Below are positions 19,348 through 28,215 of a stretch of 64,000 nucleotides of DNA, one piece after another. The stretch covers positions 3,656,402 to 3,720,401 of the forward strand of contig NZ_CP036264.1 of NCBI RefSeq assembly GCF_008035925.1. Reading direction: 5' to 3'. The notes below the pieces were generated by a model. It had not been told where the DNA came from, ran no database searches, and saw only the letters and a list, made by a program, of their open reading frames with translations. A program made the position numbers and the translations under genes. How positions within the stretch are numbered: the first letter of the stretch is position 1; every line of letters starts with the position of its first letter. The stretch comes from Stieleria maiorica. Its GTDB lineage: Bacteria > Planctomycetota > Planctomycetia > Pirellulales > Pirellulaceae.

Positions 19348-19866
19348 CTACTGAACCAAATACATCATCAACGCCTGCCATTCGATCCACTGCGAATCGA
19401 CGCACCGTTGCATCTGATCGTCTGACCGGCTTGCCTGTGCCTGCTGGCATTGATCGACAAACTCGAACGGGTCGGCGTAGTGACCGTCGGTTTCGCTGTT
19501 GATTTGATCGAACACGCAATGGGACCCGACGCGTCGGAACCAGTATTTCGAGTTGCCGAAGTCACCTTCGCGTCGATGCATGATGCCGTGCAAGAAACTG
19601 CCTTCGGCGCTGCCGAGGTCCTGGCTGATCGAATGGCTGCGATGAATATCGCCGGCGACCAGCCACAATCCGCTCATCACTTCCATCTGCCGCGCGGCGG
19701 GGACATCGATCAGATGATCTCCGATTCCGCCGGACAGGAGTGTTTGTAGAGGTTTCTGCAGCGTGCCGTCTCCGAGCGGGGGCAGCGGCGCGGCCTGGAT
19801 TGCGGACAGAAGTTCGGTTGAGAAGGACTGGCTGAGCGTTTGAGCAAAATCGGTAAATTCGGGCAT
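19348..19866 (-). CDS. Conserved hypothetical protein
   Basis: The 172-residue protein has no signal or membrane segment. It carries a histidine-rich core, SHSISQDLGSAEGSFLHGIM then HRREGDFGNSKYWFRRVG, followed by DPFEFVDQCQQA. I recall this pattern from uncharacterised planctomycete and verrucomicrobial proteins but know no function. ATG 19866 has a GGAGAA-like site upstream. The frame continues further upstream through 20601, but that part is antisense to the S1 gene and its Pro/Ala-rich region. Its 3' end faces the J-like gene across the repeat. Confidence 0.8.
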   Translation of the reverse strand: MPEFTDFAQTLSQSFSTELLSAIQAAPLPPLGDGTLQKPLQTLLSGGIGDHLIDVPAARQMEVMSGLWLVAGDIHRSHSISQDLGSAEGSFLHGIMHRREGDFGNSKYWFRRVGSHCVFDQINSETDGHYADPFEFVDQCQQAQASRSDDQMQRCVDSQWIEWQALMMYLVQ

Positions 19867-19984
19867 CTGGCGCTGTTCTCCATCAGAAGCGGACAAACCT
19901 GCTGCGAAGACTACCGACAAAGTTTTCGGGGTGCTAGACTGCCGAATTGATCCCCTGTCTCTTTTCCCCACGTCGATTGTTTCG

Positions 19985-21682
19985 ATGAGCAACGAACCAC
20001 AGCCCGTGACGGACGAACCCGCCAGCGACCTTGCCCCCTCCACGGCAGATTCGGCCGCGTCTCCCGAACCGGCCGCCCCCGCCGAACCAGCCCCCGCCTC
20101 GGAAACACCCGCCTCGGAGATGCCTGCCCCCGTCGCAGCTACCTCGTCTGCGGAGAGCACTGCCCCTGCGGAGAGCACTGCCCCTGCGGAGAGCACTGCC
20201 GGGGCTGCGCCCCAAGCCGCCCGCAGCGGTTCGGGCCCACTGGCCGCCCGAGGCCTGGGGGTCGCCAAGCCCGCCTCGCCGACCGTGTCCACCGAGCAGC
20301 TCGAGGCGGCTGAGAAGAAGCAAGCAAAAAAACCGGGCAAGAAGAAAAAGCACCCCAAGCCGCGATTGAAGGGTGAAAAGGAAAAACCGGCCGCTGCCGC
20401 GGCGGCTCCGCCGACAGCAAACAAGCCCCAGCGTGTGGCGGTTCCGTCGGTGCGTGGGGCGCTCAGCGAGGATCTGGAGGCAGAGCTGCAGGCCGAACTG
20501 GCTGCGGCGGACGTTGAATCCATGCTCAGCGGGTCGGCCGGCATGTCGGATCGGAAAGAGGCGCTGGCCGAGGGGACGCGGATCTCCGGAAAAGTGCTCA
20601 AGATCCACCAGGATAGCGTTTACATCGCGCTCGGCGGTCCGGACGAGGGTGTGATTCCGTTCGAACAATTCAAAGAGGCTGAACCGGCCGTGGGCAGCAC
20701 GGTCGAAGTCATGGTGCGCGGGTTCAATCGCGACGACGGCTTGTACATGTGCTCGTTGCCCGGATCGACGATCGATGTCGCCGATTGGAGCGACCTGGAA
20801 GAAGGCTCGGTGGTCGAGGCCGTCGTGACCGGCCACAACAGCGGCGGACTGGAGTGCAAGGTCGGCGGCGTCCGCGGCTTCATGCCGATCAGCCAAATCG
20901 CCGAGTACCGCGTGGAGGACGCCAGCGAGTTCGTCGACCAGAAATTCGTTTGCCTGGTGACCGAAGCCAACGAGCGACGCGGCAATCTGGTGCTCAGCCG
21001 GCGTGCAATTCTTGAGCGCGAGCGAGAACAAAAGCGAGCCGAGCAACTGCAGAAGATCCAGCCCGGCGATGTGATGGAAGGCGTCGTGCGCAGCGTCAAA
21101 GATTTCGGGGCCTTCGTCGATCTGGGCGCCTTGGACGGTTTGATCCATGTCAGCAAACTCAGCTGGGAACGCATCAAACATCCCAGCGAAGTGCTTGAGG
21201 TCGGCCAAAAGGTGAAGGTGAAATTGGATTCGGTGGACAAGGACACCGGCAAGATTTCACTGTCCTATCGCGACCTGCTGGAAAACCCCTGGGACACCGC
21301 CGAAGCCGACTTCGCGATCGGAAGCGTCCACAAAGGCACCGTGACCCGGATCGCATCGTTCGGTTGTTTCGTCCGCTTGACCGCCGGAGTCGAAGGGCTG
21401 GTGCACGTCAGCGAACTGGCCCACCACCGTGTCTCGAAAATCGATGCCTTTGTCAGCGAAGGCCAGGAAGTCGACGTGAAGGTCATGTCCTTCGATCGCG
21501 ACAGCCAGAAGATCGGATTGTCGATGAAGGCGGCGCAAAGCGTCGCCGAAGATGCGAAGCCGAAAGAAGATGAGGTCGAAGAACCACAGCGTGAAGTCGC
21601 CGTCAAACCCGCTCATGAAGGCCCCCTCAAGGGCGGCAACAACCGCGAAACCGGCGGCGAGCGATTCGGACTTCGTTGGTAA
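19985..21682 (+). CDS. S1 RNA-binding domain protein (RpsA-like)
   Basis: The 565-residue protein has a Pro/Ala/Glu-rich N-terminal extension (about 1-160, with the tandem ESTAPAESTAPAESTA) and a Lys-rich patch (KKQAKKPGKKKKHPK). Four S1 domains follow. Their starts are visible at GTRISGKVLKIHQDSVYIAL (about 197), GSVVEAVVTGHNSGGLECKV (about 275), GDVMEGVVRSVKDFGAFVDL (about 360) and GSVHKGTVTRIASFGCFVRL (about 447). It may be ribosomal protein S1 or a paralogue, since canonical S1 has up to six domains. The start ATG 19985 has no obvious Shine-Dalgarno. Confidence 0.85.
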   Translation: MSNEPQPVTDEPASDLAPSTADSAASPEPAAPAEPAPASETPASEMPAPVAATSSAESTAPAESTAPAESTAGAAPQAARSGSGPLAARGLGVAKPASPTVSTEQLEAAEKKQAKKPGKKKKHPKPRLKGEKEKPAAAAAAPPTANKPQRVAVPSVRGALSEDLEAELQAELAAADVESMLSGSAGMSDRKEALAEGTRISGKVLKIHQDSVYIALGGPDEGVIPFEQFKEAEPAVGSTVEVMVRGFNRDDGLYMCSLPGSTIDVADWSDLEEGSVVEAVVTGHNSGGLECKVGGVRGFMPISQIAEYRVEDASEFVDQKFVCLVTEANERRGNLVLSRRAILEREREQKRAEQLQKIQPGDVMEGVVRSVKDFGAFVDLGALDGLIHVSKLSWERIKHPSEVLEVGQKVKVKLDSVDKDTGKISLSYRDLLENPWDTAEADFAIGSVHKGTVTRIASFGCFVRLTAGVEGLVHVSELAHHRVSKIDAFVSEGQEVDVKVMSFDRDSQKIGLSMKAAQSVAEDAKPKEDEVEEPQREVAVKPAHEGPLKGGNNRETGGERFGLRW

Positions 21683-21800
21683 AGCATGGCTGCGCTTGTT
21701 TCGGACGGGCGTTGTCGCTATTTGCGACCCATGACTGCCAATCGATGACCTCAACCGGGAATCTTACAGGAGTGTCCTCGCGGATTCGGTTCTGCCACAC

Positions 21801-21880
21801 ATCCGCGGGTACGCTCTGCCATCCGCGGGTACGCTCTGCCATCCGTGGGTACGCTCTGCCATCCGTGGGGGGCTCTCAAA
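21801..21880 (+). repeat. Four tandem 20-bp repeats
   Basis: The unit ATCCGCGGGTACGCTCTGCC is repeated at 21801, 21821, 21841 and 21861. The third and fourth units carry CGTGGG instead of CGCGGG, and the fourth is degenerate at its end. There are no spacers, so this is not a CRISPR array. Confidence 0.9.
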
Positions 21881-21978
21881 GGTCGCGTTCCAATGGTGCC
21901 GGATCGGTTACAATCACACGGCGGCGTTGCTGGCTCACGTCAAGTTATCGAGCAGCTTTTGCTTAAGTGGATGGCTTG

Positions 21979-22023
21979 CCATGCTCTGGCGAGCGTCGCT
22001 ACGTCAAGATAGCTCAGTCCAGC
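21979..22023 (-). repeat. Copy D (half) of the palindromic element
   Basis: The sequence from CCATGCTCTGGCGAGCG onward matches the reverse complement of one arm of copy A over about 27 nt, with one mismatch (TCGCTAC for TAGCTAC). The other arm is missing. Confidence 0.65.
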
Positions 22024-22069
22024 AAACCGCTACTTGGGCAGTGTTCACGCCTCTTCTCGGGGATGATTG

Positions 22070-23818
22070 GTGACGGAATCGGCTTCTTTGCATCAGCCTG
22101 CCGCGTCGCGGCCGCTGGTGACGCGTCTGATGGGGATGGAGACCGAGTACGCGACCTTGGTGGCGAATCGGCCCGAGTTGATGACCGATGATCTGCCGCG
22201 TTTTTCGGAGATCTATTCGCGAATCTGTGCCGCCATTGGCCGCAATCAACCGACCGTCCCCGGCGTGTTTGATCAGCACCAACTGTTTCTCGCCAGCGGT
22301 GGAGCGGTGACCTGCGAAACGCATCCCACCTTCCACGCGCTACCGGGAGGCTTGGTCGAAATCGCAACGCCGGAAGTCACCAGCCCGGATGAACTGTTGG
22401 CTTGCCAGCGTTCGATCGATGCGCTGGTGGCCGATGCGGCGGAAACGGTAAACGAATTTGACGTGCGTCTGCTGAAGAACAGCAGCGATGCGCTGGGACA
22501 CGTTTACGGTTGCCAAGAGAATTACGAGGCGGTGGTCGCAACGGGGGTTTGGTTATTGGTTTATCGCAGCTGTATCCTGCTGTTATGGATGATGCAGTTG
22601 GTCAGCGTGGTCGTCTCGTTGCCGGTGCTTGCCGCTGCCTATGGCGCAATGATGTGGATTCGATTTCGTCGTCGCCGCAGTCACTGCGGCGGTGACGAAA
22701 CACCTGATTCACCGCCATCCTCGGACGAACAGAACGCGGGGCAGTCGCCCGCCGAACTCTTTGACACGCTGCCCCCTTGGGCTCAATCGGTGCTGACGGG
22801 ATTGCTCCGCTTCATCCACTGTCCCACAGTGATCGTCTTGCGAATGGTCGCCCGTCACGTGGCATTCCGAAAGCAGCGGAAATACCTGACGGCGTTGTTG
22901 GTTTCTCGCACGGCGCTTTGCGGCAGCGGTGATTTGGATGAAGAGGGGCGATATCGATTGAGCGCGAAAGCGATGGCCATTGATGTCGTCGCCGACATGG
23001 GACGCTATCGCGGCGAACGACCGATCTTTGTCTATGGCCATTGGCTGGGGCACTTTTGCGAACGATCGTTTTTGTCACTCGGGGCGACCAAGGCGATGTT
23101 CGCACGACGTCAACGATTACAGATCGGATTGTCGGACTCCAATCTGTCCGAGCTGGCCGAATACGTCAAACTCGGATCGGTCTCACTGGTTTTGGACATG
23201 ATCGAATCGGGGGCGACGAAGGAATTCGTGACACTTTCGCGCTCCGTCGCCGCCTTGCACGAGATCACGTCGGACTGGAATCTGGTGCGACGAGTGATGA
23301 CCAGTCGAGGTCGGTTGAGTGCATTGGAAATCCAACGCCGGTATTTGAAGGCGGCGAAACGATTTGTCGACCAGACGCCGTGGCTCGAGCGTGGGGAGGC
23401 CGAATTGGTGGTCCAGCGTTGGTCAGACCTGATCAACGTCGTGTCCGCCTTCCGGCGCGATTCGCGGAACGTTACTCCGGCGCTCGGCAGGGTGGACTGG
23501 TTGAGCAAGCGTTGGATGATCGATCAGCTCGGCGAGCACGCCGAGTGGCTGGAAAAAAGGAAGACCGACCTGCGCTATCACGAACTCTCGCCCGACGGAT
23601 ATTTCCAGCGATTGGCTGCAGCGAACCCGTCGCTGGCGTTGATCGCCCCGGAACGAATCCGCCGCCGTCGCCGCTGGCCGCCGGCGGACTCCCCCGCGGC
23701 CCGACGCGGCTGGCTGATCCGCGAATTCGCCGGCAGCGGCAATTCGATCACCGCAGACTGGGGCTACGCGATGGTGCGCGCAGGGGGAGAAACCAAGCGG
23801 GTCGATTTCAAACACTGA
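22070..23818 (+). CDS. Dop/PafA-family (Pup ligase/deamidase-like) protein with inserted membrane helices
   Basis: The 582-residue protein matches the carboxylate-amine ligase fold of PafA and Dop, which attach or remove the ubiquitin-like modifier Pup. Family blocks in order are RLMGMETEYA (about 19-28), ATPEVTSPDEL, LLKNSSDALGHVYGCQENYE, the block IGLSDSNLSELAEYVKLG with LVLDMIESGA, SALEIQRRYLKAAKRFV, and VDWLSKRW with LRYHELSPDGYFQRL. About 159-200 is strongly hydrophobic (one or two helices) and is followed by an RRRR/Ser/Asp/Pro-rich linker, all inserted where soluble family members continue directly. The Asp expected before the HPE-like block is not evident. No Pup, Mpa/ARC or proteasome gene is nearby. 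Start GTG 22070 (TTG 22067 is also possible). Confidence 0.82.
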   Translation: MTESASLHQPAASRPLVTRLMGMETEYATLVANRPELMTDDLPRFSEIYSRICAAIGRNQPTVPGVFDQHQLFLASGGAVTCETHPTFHALPGGLVEIATPEVTSPDELLACQRSIDALVADAAETVNEFDVRLLKNSSDALGHVYGCQENYEAVVATGVWLLVYRSCILLLWMMQLVSVVVSLPVLAAAYGAMMWIRFRRRRSHCGGDETPDSPPSSDEQNAGQSPAELFDTLPPWAQSVLTGLLRFIHCPTVIVLRMVARHVAFRKQRKYLTALLVSRTALCGSGDLDEEGRYRLSAKAMAIDVVADMGRYRGERPIFVYGHWLGHFCERSFLSLGATKAMFARRQRLQIGLSDSNLSELAEYVKLGSVSLVLDMIESGATKEFVTLSRSVAALHEITSDWNLVRRVMTSRGRLSALEIQRRYLKAAKRFVDQTPWLERGEAELVVQRWSDLINVVSAFRRDSRNVTPALGRVDWLSKRWMIDQLGEHAEWLEKRKTDLRYHELSPDGYFQRLAAANPSLALIAPERIRRRRRWPPADSPAARRGWLIREFAGSGNSITADWGYAMVRAGGETKRVDFKH

Positions 23819-23957
23819 CGCGTCGGGAGACCCTCTCTGGCATCCCGCCTCGTTCCCGGGCTCCGCCTGGTCTACACGAAGTCATTCCGCAATGGATGGT
23901 CGACTCACGGCAACCATTGGACGACGAAACACGAGTGACATCAGCCGGTTCGCGCAA

Positions 23958-23989
23958 GCGTTCGGGCCCCTGAGCGTTCGGGCCCCTGA
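23958..23989 (+). repeat. 16-bp direct duplication
   Basis: GCGTTCGGGCCCCTGA is present twice head to tail. Confidence 0.9.
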
Positions 23990-24000
23990 GTTTATAGAGG

Positions 24001-24030
24001 CCCGTAGGCTGGCGCCAAACGGCTGATCCC
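24001..24030 (+). repeat. CCCGTAGGCT palindrome-family half-site
   Basis: CCCGTAGGCTGGCGCCAAAC followed by GGCTGATCCC matches the right arm of the hairpin at 32740-32823 with one mismatch in the shared core. Confidence 0.75.
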
Positions 24031-24045
24031 AAGAGGGTTACGCCT

Positions 24046-24070
24046 CGTTCCCGGGCTCCGCCTGGGAACG
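24046..24070 (+). repeat. Palindromic hairpin with GGAGC core
   Basis: The arms CGTTCCC and GGGAACG flank GGCTCCGCC-type sequence, giving a near-perfect 25-nt palindrome. A second, incomplete copy lies at about 23850. Confidence 0.8.
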
Positions 24071-24223
24071 GGATTTCCCGAGGCTCCGCCTCCGGACGCC
24101 CGCGGTGTGTGTGGCTGGAGCCACACTTGCCGTGCGTTCCAAGGCGGAGCCTTGGAAGGAGGGGGGCAACATGCCTCGGAACGGGTGTGGGGCGTGGTCG
24201 CGATCCTACCCGACCGACGTTTC

Positions 24224-25588
24224 TCAACCGAAGTCGCGTGACTTTCGGCTCAGCAGTTTGTTGGCTTCATCGTCACCGATGAACATTTCCTGCTTGGGAT
24301 CCCAATTCAGTTCGCGACCGGTCATCAGCGCGATATTGCAGAGGTGACAGGACGTCATCGTGCGGTGGTGCGACCAAACGTCGGAGATCGGTTTTCCACG
24401 ATCCTCGATGCACTCGAAGAAGTTGCCCATGTGGTTGCCGGGATTCTTGCCGTGGCACAATTCAACGATGTACTCATTCAGTTCGGCTTTGTCGTTCTCG
24501 GTCAGGTTGTCGACCGGCGACCCTTGCAGTTTTCCGCGGTTGACGAAGATCCGGCCCTTGTCGCCTTCGAACAAGATTCCGTTGGGGAAATCAATGTTCT
24601 CGCTTTCACGGGTGTAGCGATCATTCACGCTGATCAGCGATCCGTTGTCGTACTTCAGGTCGATGCTGAATTTCGTCGCGGTGTTGTAGGCGTTGGGCAA
24701 CGAGATCTCACCGTCCAAGAACGCGGCCCAGTCCAGATCACTGGGGACGGAACTGGGGAATTGACCGGTCCCCTTGATCCGCGTCGGTCCGTCTTCGCCC
24801 GGTGCGAGGGCCCACTGGGCGATGTCGATGTGGTGAGCGCCCCAGTCGGTCATTTTTCCGCCGGAGTACTCGAAGTACCAGCGGAACATTCGTCGTCGCT
24901 CTTCACAGTATTCCGCCTCCGGAGCCGGCCCGACCCACAGGTTCCAATCCAAGTCGGCGGGGGCTGCGGTGGATTCGAAGGGGCCGTCGCCAGGCGCGCC
25001 GCCGATCGCGACGTAGGCGTTGACGTTGTCGCCCAGTCGGCCGCTGTGGACCATGGCGATCGCCGTCAGGAACAAATCCTTGCTGCTGCGTTGTTGCGTG
25101 CCGACCTGAAAGACGCGTCCGGTTTCTTCAACGACCGCGCGAATCTGCTTGCCTTCGTCGATCGTCAATGTCAGCGGTTTTTCGCAATAGACATCGGCGC
25201 CGCTGCGCAGTGCGGCGATGGCGATCGGAACGTGCCAATGGTCCGGCGTGCCGATCGTAACGACTTGCGGCTGTTCCTTTTCCAGCATCTCGCGATAGTC
25301 ACGGTACTTCGCCAGTTTGCCGCCGAACTCTTGATTGAACTCTTCGGCGTGAAGATCGTCGACGTCACAGACCGCGATCATGTTGGCAAACTTCGACGCC
25401 GCGCGGGCGATCGAACCGCCACGGTTGTACCGCCCCCGAGATCCCCCCACGCCGATCGATGCAAGACGCAGTTTCGCATCGTTGTCCTGCGCAATCAGCG
25501 GTGCATCCAAGGACAGCCCGGTGCCCGTTGCAGCGACAGCCGATCCGGCGGCGGCGGCTTTCAGAAAGTGACGACGATTGGTAGACAT
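24224..25588 (-). CDS. Gfo/Idh/MocA-family dehydrogenase, Tat-exported
   Basis: The 454-residue protein starts with a twin-arginine signal (NRRHFLKAAAAGSAVAATG, RRxFLK type), so it is probably exported folded. The Rossmann domain follows (LRLASIGVGGSRGRYNRGG), with the family block IGTPDHWHVPIAIAALRSG then DVYCEKPLT carrying the conserved EKP lysine. The C-terminal substrate domain includes DWGAHHIDIAQWAL. Substrates are likely sugars or inositols; planctomycetes have many paralogues. ATG 25588 was chosen because it starts the Tat signal; the open frame goes 17 codons further. A 3'-flanking repeat cluster may end its transcript. Confidence 0.88.
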   Translation of the reverse strand: MSTNRRHFLKAAAAGSAVAATGTGLSLDAPLIAQDNDAKLRLASIGVGGSRGRYNRGGSIARAASKFANMIAVCDVDDLHAEEFNQEFGGKLAKYRDYREMLEKEQPQVVTIGTPDHWHVPIAIAALRSGADVYCEKPLTLTIDEGKQIRAVVEETGRVFQVGTQQRSSKDLFLTAIAMVHSGRLGDNVNAYVAIGGAPGDGPFESTAAPADLDWNLWVGPAPEAEYCEERRRMFRWYFEYSGGKMTDWGAHHIDIAQWALAPGEDGPTRIKGTGQFPSSVPSDLDWAAFLDGEISLPNAYNTATKFSIDLKYDNGSLISVNDRYTRESENIDFPNGILFEGDKGRIFVNRGKLQGSPVDNLTENDKAELNEYIVELCHGKNPGNHMGNFFECIEDRGKPISDVWSHHRTMTSCHLCNIALMTGRELNWDPKQEMFIGDDEANKLLSRKSRDFG

Positions 25589-25727
25589 GAATGGTTTCCG
25601 TGAAAAATGAGGGAGGGAGGGGGTAATTCGGAAGGCCAACAGGATAGTCGATTCGCACGCCCAAAGGGCGGTGAGAACGACGTTGGGGAAGAGGTCGCGG
25701 TGGGAAGGGGAGGAGAGGACAGAAAAA

Positions 25728-25797
25728 TGAAGGACAGAAAAATGGGCGTGGCGAAAAAGAGAGACAGGAAAATGCGTGACCTGAAACCTGAAACCTA
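25728..25797 (+). repeat. Heptamer and GGACAGAAAAATG repeats
   Basis: GGACAGAAAAATG occurs twice, with a third degenerate copy (GACAGGAAAATG), followed by tandem ACCTGAA heptamers ending in the TerC stop codon. The reverse complement of 421-480 shows the same order (GAGAAAATG, then CTGAAAC heptamers). Confidence 0.75.
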
Positions 25798-26676
25798 GAC
25801 CCTGCCCCGCACGCTTCCGGTTTCCCCTTCACCGCGGCTGGGGCGGACGCGTTTCATTTTCATCCTCAGATTCAAGAATTCGACACTCAAGGAGAATGCC
25901 ATCGCGAAGTAGACGTAGCCTTTGTGGATCGGCGTTCCGGAGGCTTCGCTGACCAGGACGACACTGATCAGGATCAGGAACGAGAGGGCCAGCATTTTGA
26001 CCGTCGGGTGCTGCTGGACGAACTCGCTGATCTGGTTGGCAAAGGCGATCATGACCAGGACGCTGATCACGACGGCGGCGACCATCACGTAGATTTCTTT
26101 GGCCATTCCCACGGCGGTGATGACCGAATCGAGCGAAAAGATGACGTCCATGAACGCGATTCGAAACAATACACCGCCGACGGTCACGCCGGCCTGCGTC
26201 TTCGGTGTGATCGGGGCGATTCCGTCGGCCGATCCGCCGCTGTCCCCGGGCAAATTTCCGACTTCGGCCTCCTCCTCTTTGCCTTCGATCTTGTGGTGGA
26301 TTTCCCGTACCGCGGTCCACAACAGGAACAGCCCGCCGACGAGCAGAATGATATCTTTGCCGCTGATCACATCGGCCTCTTCGTTCTCGCGCAGCCAATC
26401 CGCCAAGGCTTCGATGGGAATCACGTCGGACAGATGGAACAGCGGATCGACCAACTGCATCAAGTAGCCGATGCCCATCAGTAACAAGATCCGCATGCCC
26501 ATGGCCAGCACCAAGCCGAATCGCCGGGCGAAGGATCGTTTCTCCTCCGGCAAGCGTCCGGTGATGATTGCGATGAACACGATGTTGTCGATCCCCAGGA
26601 CGATCTCCATCATCGTCAACGTCAGCAATGCGATGATCGCATCGGCGGTGAAGAGGGACCCGAGTTCCGCGATCAT
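25795..26676 (-). CDS. TerC-family integral membrane protein
   Basis: The 293-residue protein has about seven hydrophobic segments and the TerC signatures EIVLGIDNIVFIAII (acidic/Asn site in helix 2), FMDVIFSLDSVITAVG (helix 5) and a charged cytoplasmic loop at about 140-165. Family members are proposed to export metals such as manganese or to support protein metallation; the name comes from tellurite resistance. The extreme C-terminus (RGRV) is encoded by the start of the intergenic repeat, so the tail may be recent. It lies 25 nt downstream of tauE. Confidence 0.88.
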   Translation of the reverse strand: MIAELGSLFTADAIIALLTLTMMEIVLGIDNIVFIAIITGRLPEEKRSFARRFGLVLAMGMRILLLMGIGYLMQLVDPLFHLSDVIPIEALADWLRENEEADVISGKDIILLVGGLFLLWTAVREIHHKIEGKEEEAEVGNLPGDSGGSADGIAPITPKTQAGVTVGGVLFRIAFMDVIFSLDSVITAVGMAKEIYVMVAAVVISVLVMIAFANQISEFVQQHPTVKMLALSFLILISVVLVSEASGTPIHKGYVYFAMAFSLSVEFLNLRMKMKRVRPSRGEGETGSVRGRV

Positions 26677-26701
26677 GGTGATTCCTTGCCGTGTCGCCGC
26701 G

Positions 26702-27478
26702 TTAACCGGGGCGAATCCACGGAGCGGCCAATCCGAGAACCCCCATCAAGAACAACAGGCCCAACGTGACGCCTCGCAGACGATTTCGCCCGAGCCAGTT
26801 GCCGAATTTAAGTCCCAGCGATGTCGCCAACAACAGGACAGGAATGGATGCACCGGCATTGAGCGCCGGGACGACCAATCGATCCCCAAAAAACGCAAAC
26901 AACATCGCGATGGCCGGAGCCAGACTGACCAGATACATCGCGAACAGGAAGCCGCGAATTTGACGGGTATTCCAGTCGTGGGCGGAAACCCAAAACACCA
27001 TCGCCGGCCCTCCCATCCCGACCAACCCCTGCAGAAAACCGGAAACGGGGAACGCAATCCAAGCCCAGATCGGTGAGAGTTTCGCTTTGGGAACAGGGTG
27101 ATAAATGATCGTCGCCAGCGTCGCCGCCAACACGACGCCGCCGACGAACTGGCGGATGCGCACCAGGGGAAACGTTTCTTCGATCGCGATCAACGCGAGA
27201 ATCCCGAGCGGAAAAAAAGCGACACGTCCGATCCCCGGCCAAAGAATCGATTTCGCCCGGATCGAATCTCGCAGCGCATAGACGCCGGCAATGTTCTGCG
27301 GGATCGTCGCCACCAGCAGCGCGATGCCGGCTTCGGGAATCAGGTACCCCAGCCACAACAGGGTCGGCACGATCAACATTCCGGCTGCGAATCCGGCGGC
27401 CGCCTGGACGAAGATCCCGACCGACAAGACCAACGTGATGGTCAACCAGGGAAACAGCCAGGAAGCGACGTCAGGCAT
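26702..27478 (-). CDS. TauE/SafE-family anion exporter
   Basis: The 258-residue protein has about eight membrane segments. The two half-repeats typical of TauE/SafE are visible: VQAAAGFAAGMLIVPTLLWL near the N-terminus and GFLQGLVGMGGPAMVFW in the middle. The family exports sulfite, sulfoacetate or related anions. It lies 11 nt after nusB on the same strand and precedes terC, so the three may be co-transcribed. The substrate is not determinable here. Confidence 0.85.
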   Translation of the reverse strand: MPDVASWLFPWLTITLVLSVGIFVQAAAGFAAGMLIVPTLLWLGYLIPEAGIALLVATIPQNIAGVYALRDSIRAKSILWPGIGRVAFFPLGILALIAIEETFPLVRIRQFVGGVVLAATLATIIYHPVPKAKLSPIWAWIAFPVSGFLQGLVGMGGPAMVFWVSAHDWNTRQIRGFLFAMYLVSLAPAIAMLFAFFGDRLVVPALNAGASIPVLLLATSLGLKFGNWLGRNRLRGVTLGLLFLMGVLGLAAPWIRPG

Positions 27479-27489
27479 CGGTCGAGCGC

Positions 27490-27948
27490 CTAACCGTTGT
27501 CGTCCTGCCCGGCGTCTACTTCACCTGCAACACCGAGCGAGTTGGATTCATGTTCCTTCAGCAGGCGGTCCAAAATTCCGTTGACAAACCGCGGGCTATT
27601 TTTGTCGCCGTATCGTTTGATCAACACCACCGCCTCGTTGACCGCGACTCTGCCGGGCGTTTCGGAGAACAGGATTTCGTAGGCCGCCATCCGCATGACA
27701 TTGCGGTCGGTGACCGCCATCCGCCCCAGCGCCCATCCCTTGGCCAACCGCGCCAGATGCCGATCCACCTCCTGGCGGTGTTCCAGTGTGCCGGTGAGCA
27801 ACTTTTCCGCAAATGCCGTTAACGCCGATCGGCCCTGTAGACGCGACTTGATGAACCGGCGCGCGGAAATGGCGTCACGCGTGCCGTTCAGATCGGCTTC
27901 GTAAAGTAACTGCAAAACAATTTCGCGGGCACGACGACGGGTGGACAT
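27490..27948 (-). CDS. nusB: Transcription antitermination factor NusB
   Basis: NusB, with NusE (S10), joins the rRNA antitermination complex on boxA RNA. The 152-residue protein has the N-terminal RNA-binding helix [19 protein letters not shown] and the conserved later segments [13 protein letters not shown] and [20 protein letters not shown] followed by [10 protein letters not shown]. The length is normal with a short acidic tail. It begins the nusB-tauE-terC run. Around 240 bp upstream, on the opposite strand, lies tRNA-Ala. Confidence 0.95.
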   Translation of the reverse strand: MSTRRRAREIVLQLLYEADLNGTRDAISARRFIKSRLQGRSALTAFAEKLLTGTLEHRQEVDRHLARLAKGWALGRMAVTDRNVMRMAAYEILFSETPGRVAVNEAVVLIKRYGDKNSPRFVNGILDRLLKEHESNSLGVAGEVDAGQDDNG

Positions 27949-28215
27949 TCAGGATCTCGGAGCGCGTTTTTGGGATCTGACGCATTTTTTAGGGGATTTG
28001 AGGTGTGTCAGAGGCGGATTGTAGGCGCGACCCGCCACCGCGCCGACCTACCTCGAAAATGCTTCCGAAACACAGGTTGACGAATCGCTCGCCGCCCTGA
28101 TAATACCGCCCATGATCAGTCGGTCGTCCCGCTCTGTCGGTTTCGACCATCCTTCCCCATCGCACCAAAATGGTGCAGAATCTCACTGATCGGATTCCCA
28201 GTGGGGGCCGAACAA

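Larger units (their letters stand above)
21683..22069. other. Intergenic region with tandem 20-mers and an element fragment
   Basis: No gene is supported. The region holds four tandem 20-bp units at 21801-21880 and a fragment of the palindromic element at 21979-22023. No promoter for the downstream gene is evident. Confidence 0.6.
23819..24223. other. Repeat-rich gap between convergent genes
   Basis: No gene is supported. The region is packed with palindromes: a GTTCCCGGGCTCCGCCTGGTC half-site (about 23850), a 16-bp duplication (23958-23989), a CCCGTAGGCT element (24001-24030), a perfect GTTCCCGGGCTCCGCCTGGGAAC hairpin core (24046-24070), TGTGGCTGGAGCCACA (about 24110-24125) and CCAAGGCGGAGCCTTGG (about 24140). 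They could act as bidirectional terminators. Confidence 0.75.

Noticed and set aside
21801-21880. Possible short CRISPR array
   Set aside because: The 20-bp units are directly adjacent with no spacers and no cas genes are near.
23041-23973. 310-codon frame within the Dop/PafA-like gene
   Set aside because: A different frame of a gene with strong family blocks; the composition is Arg-rich noise.
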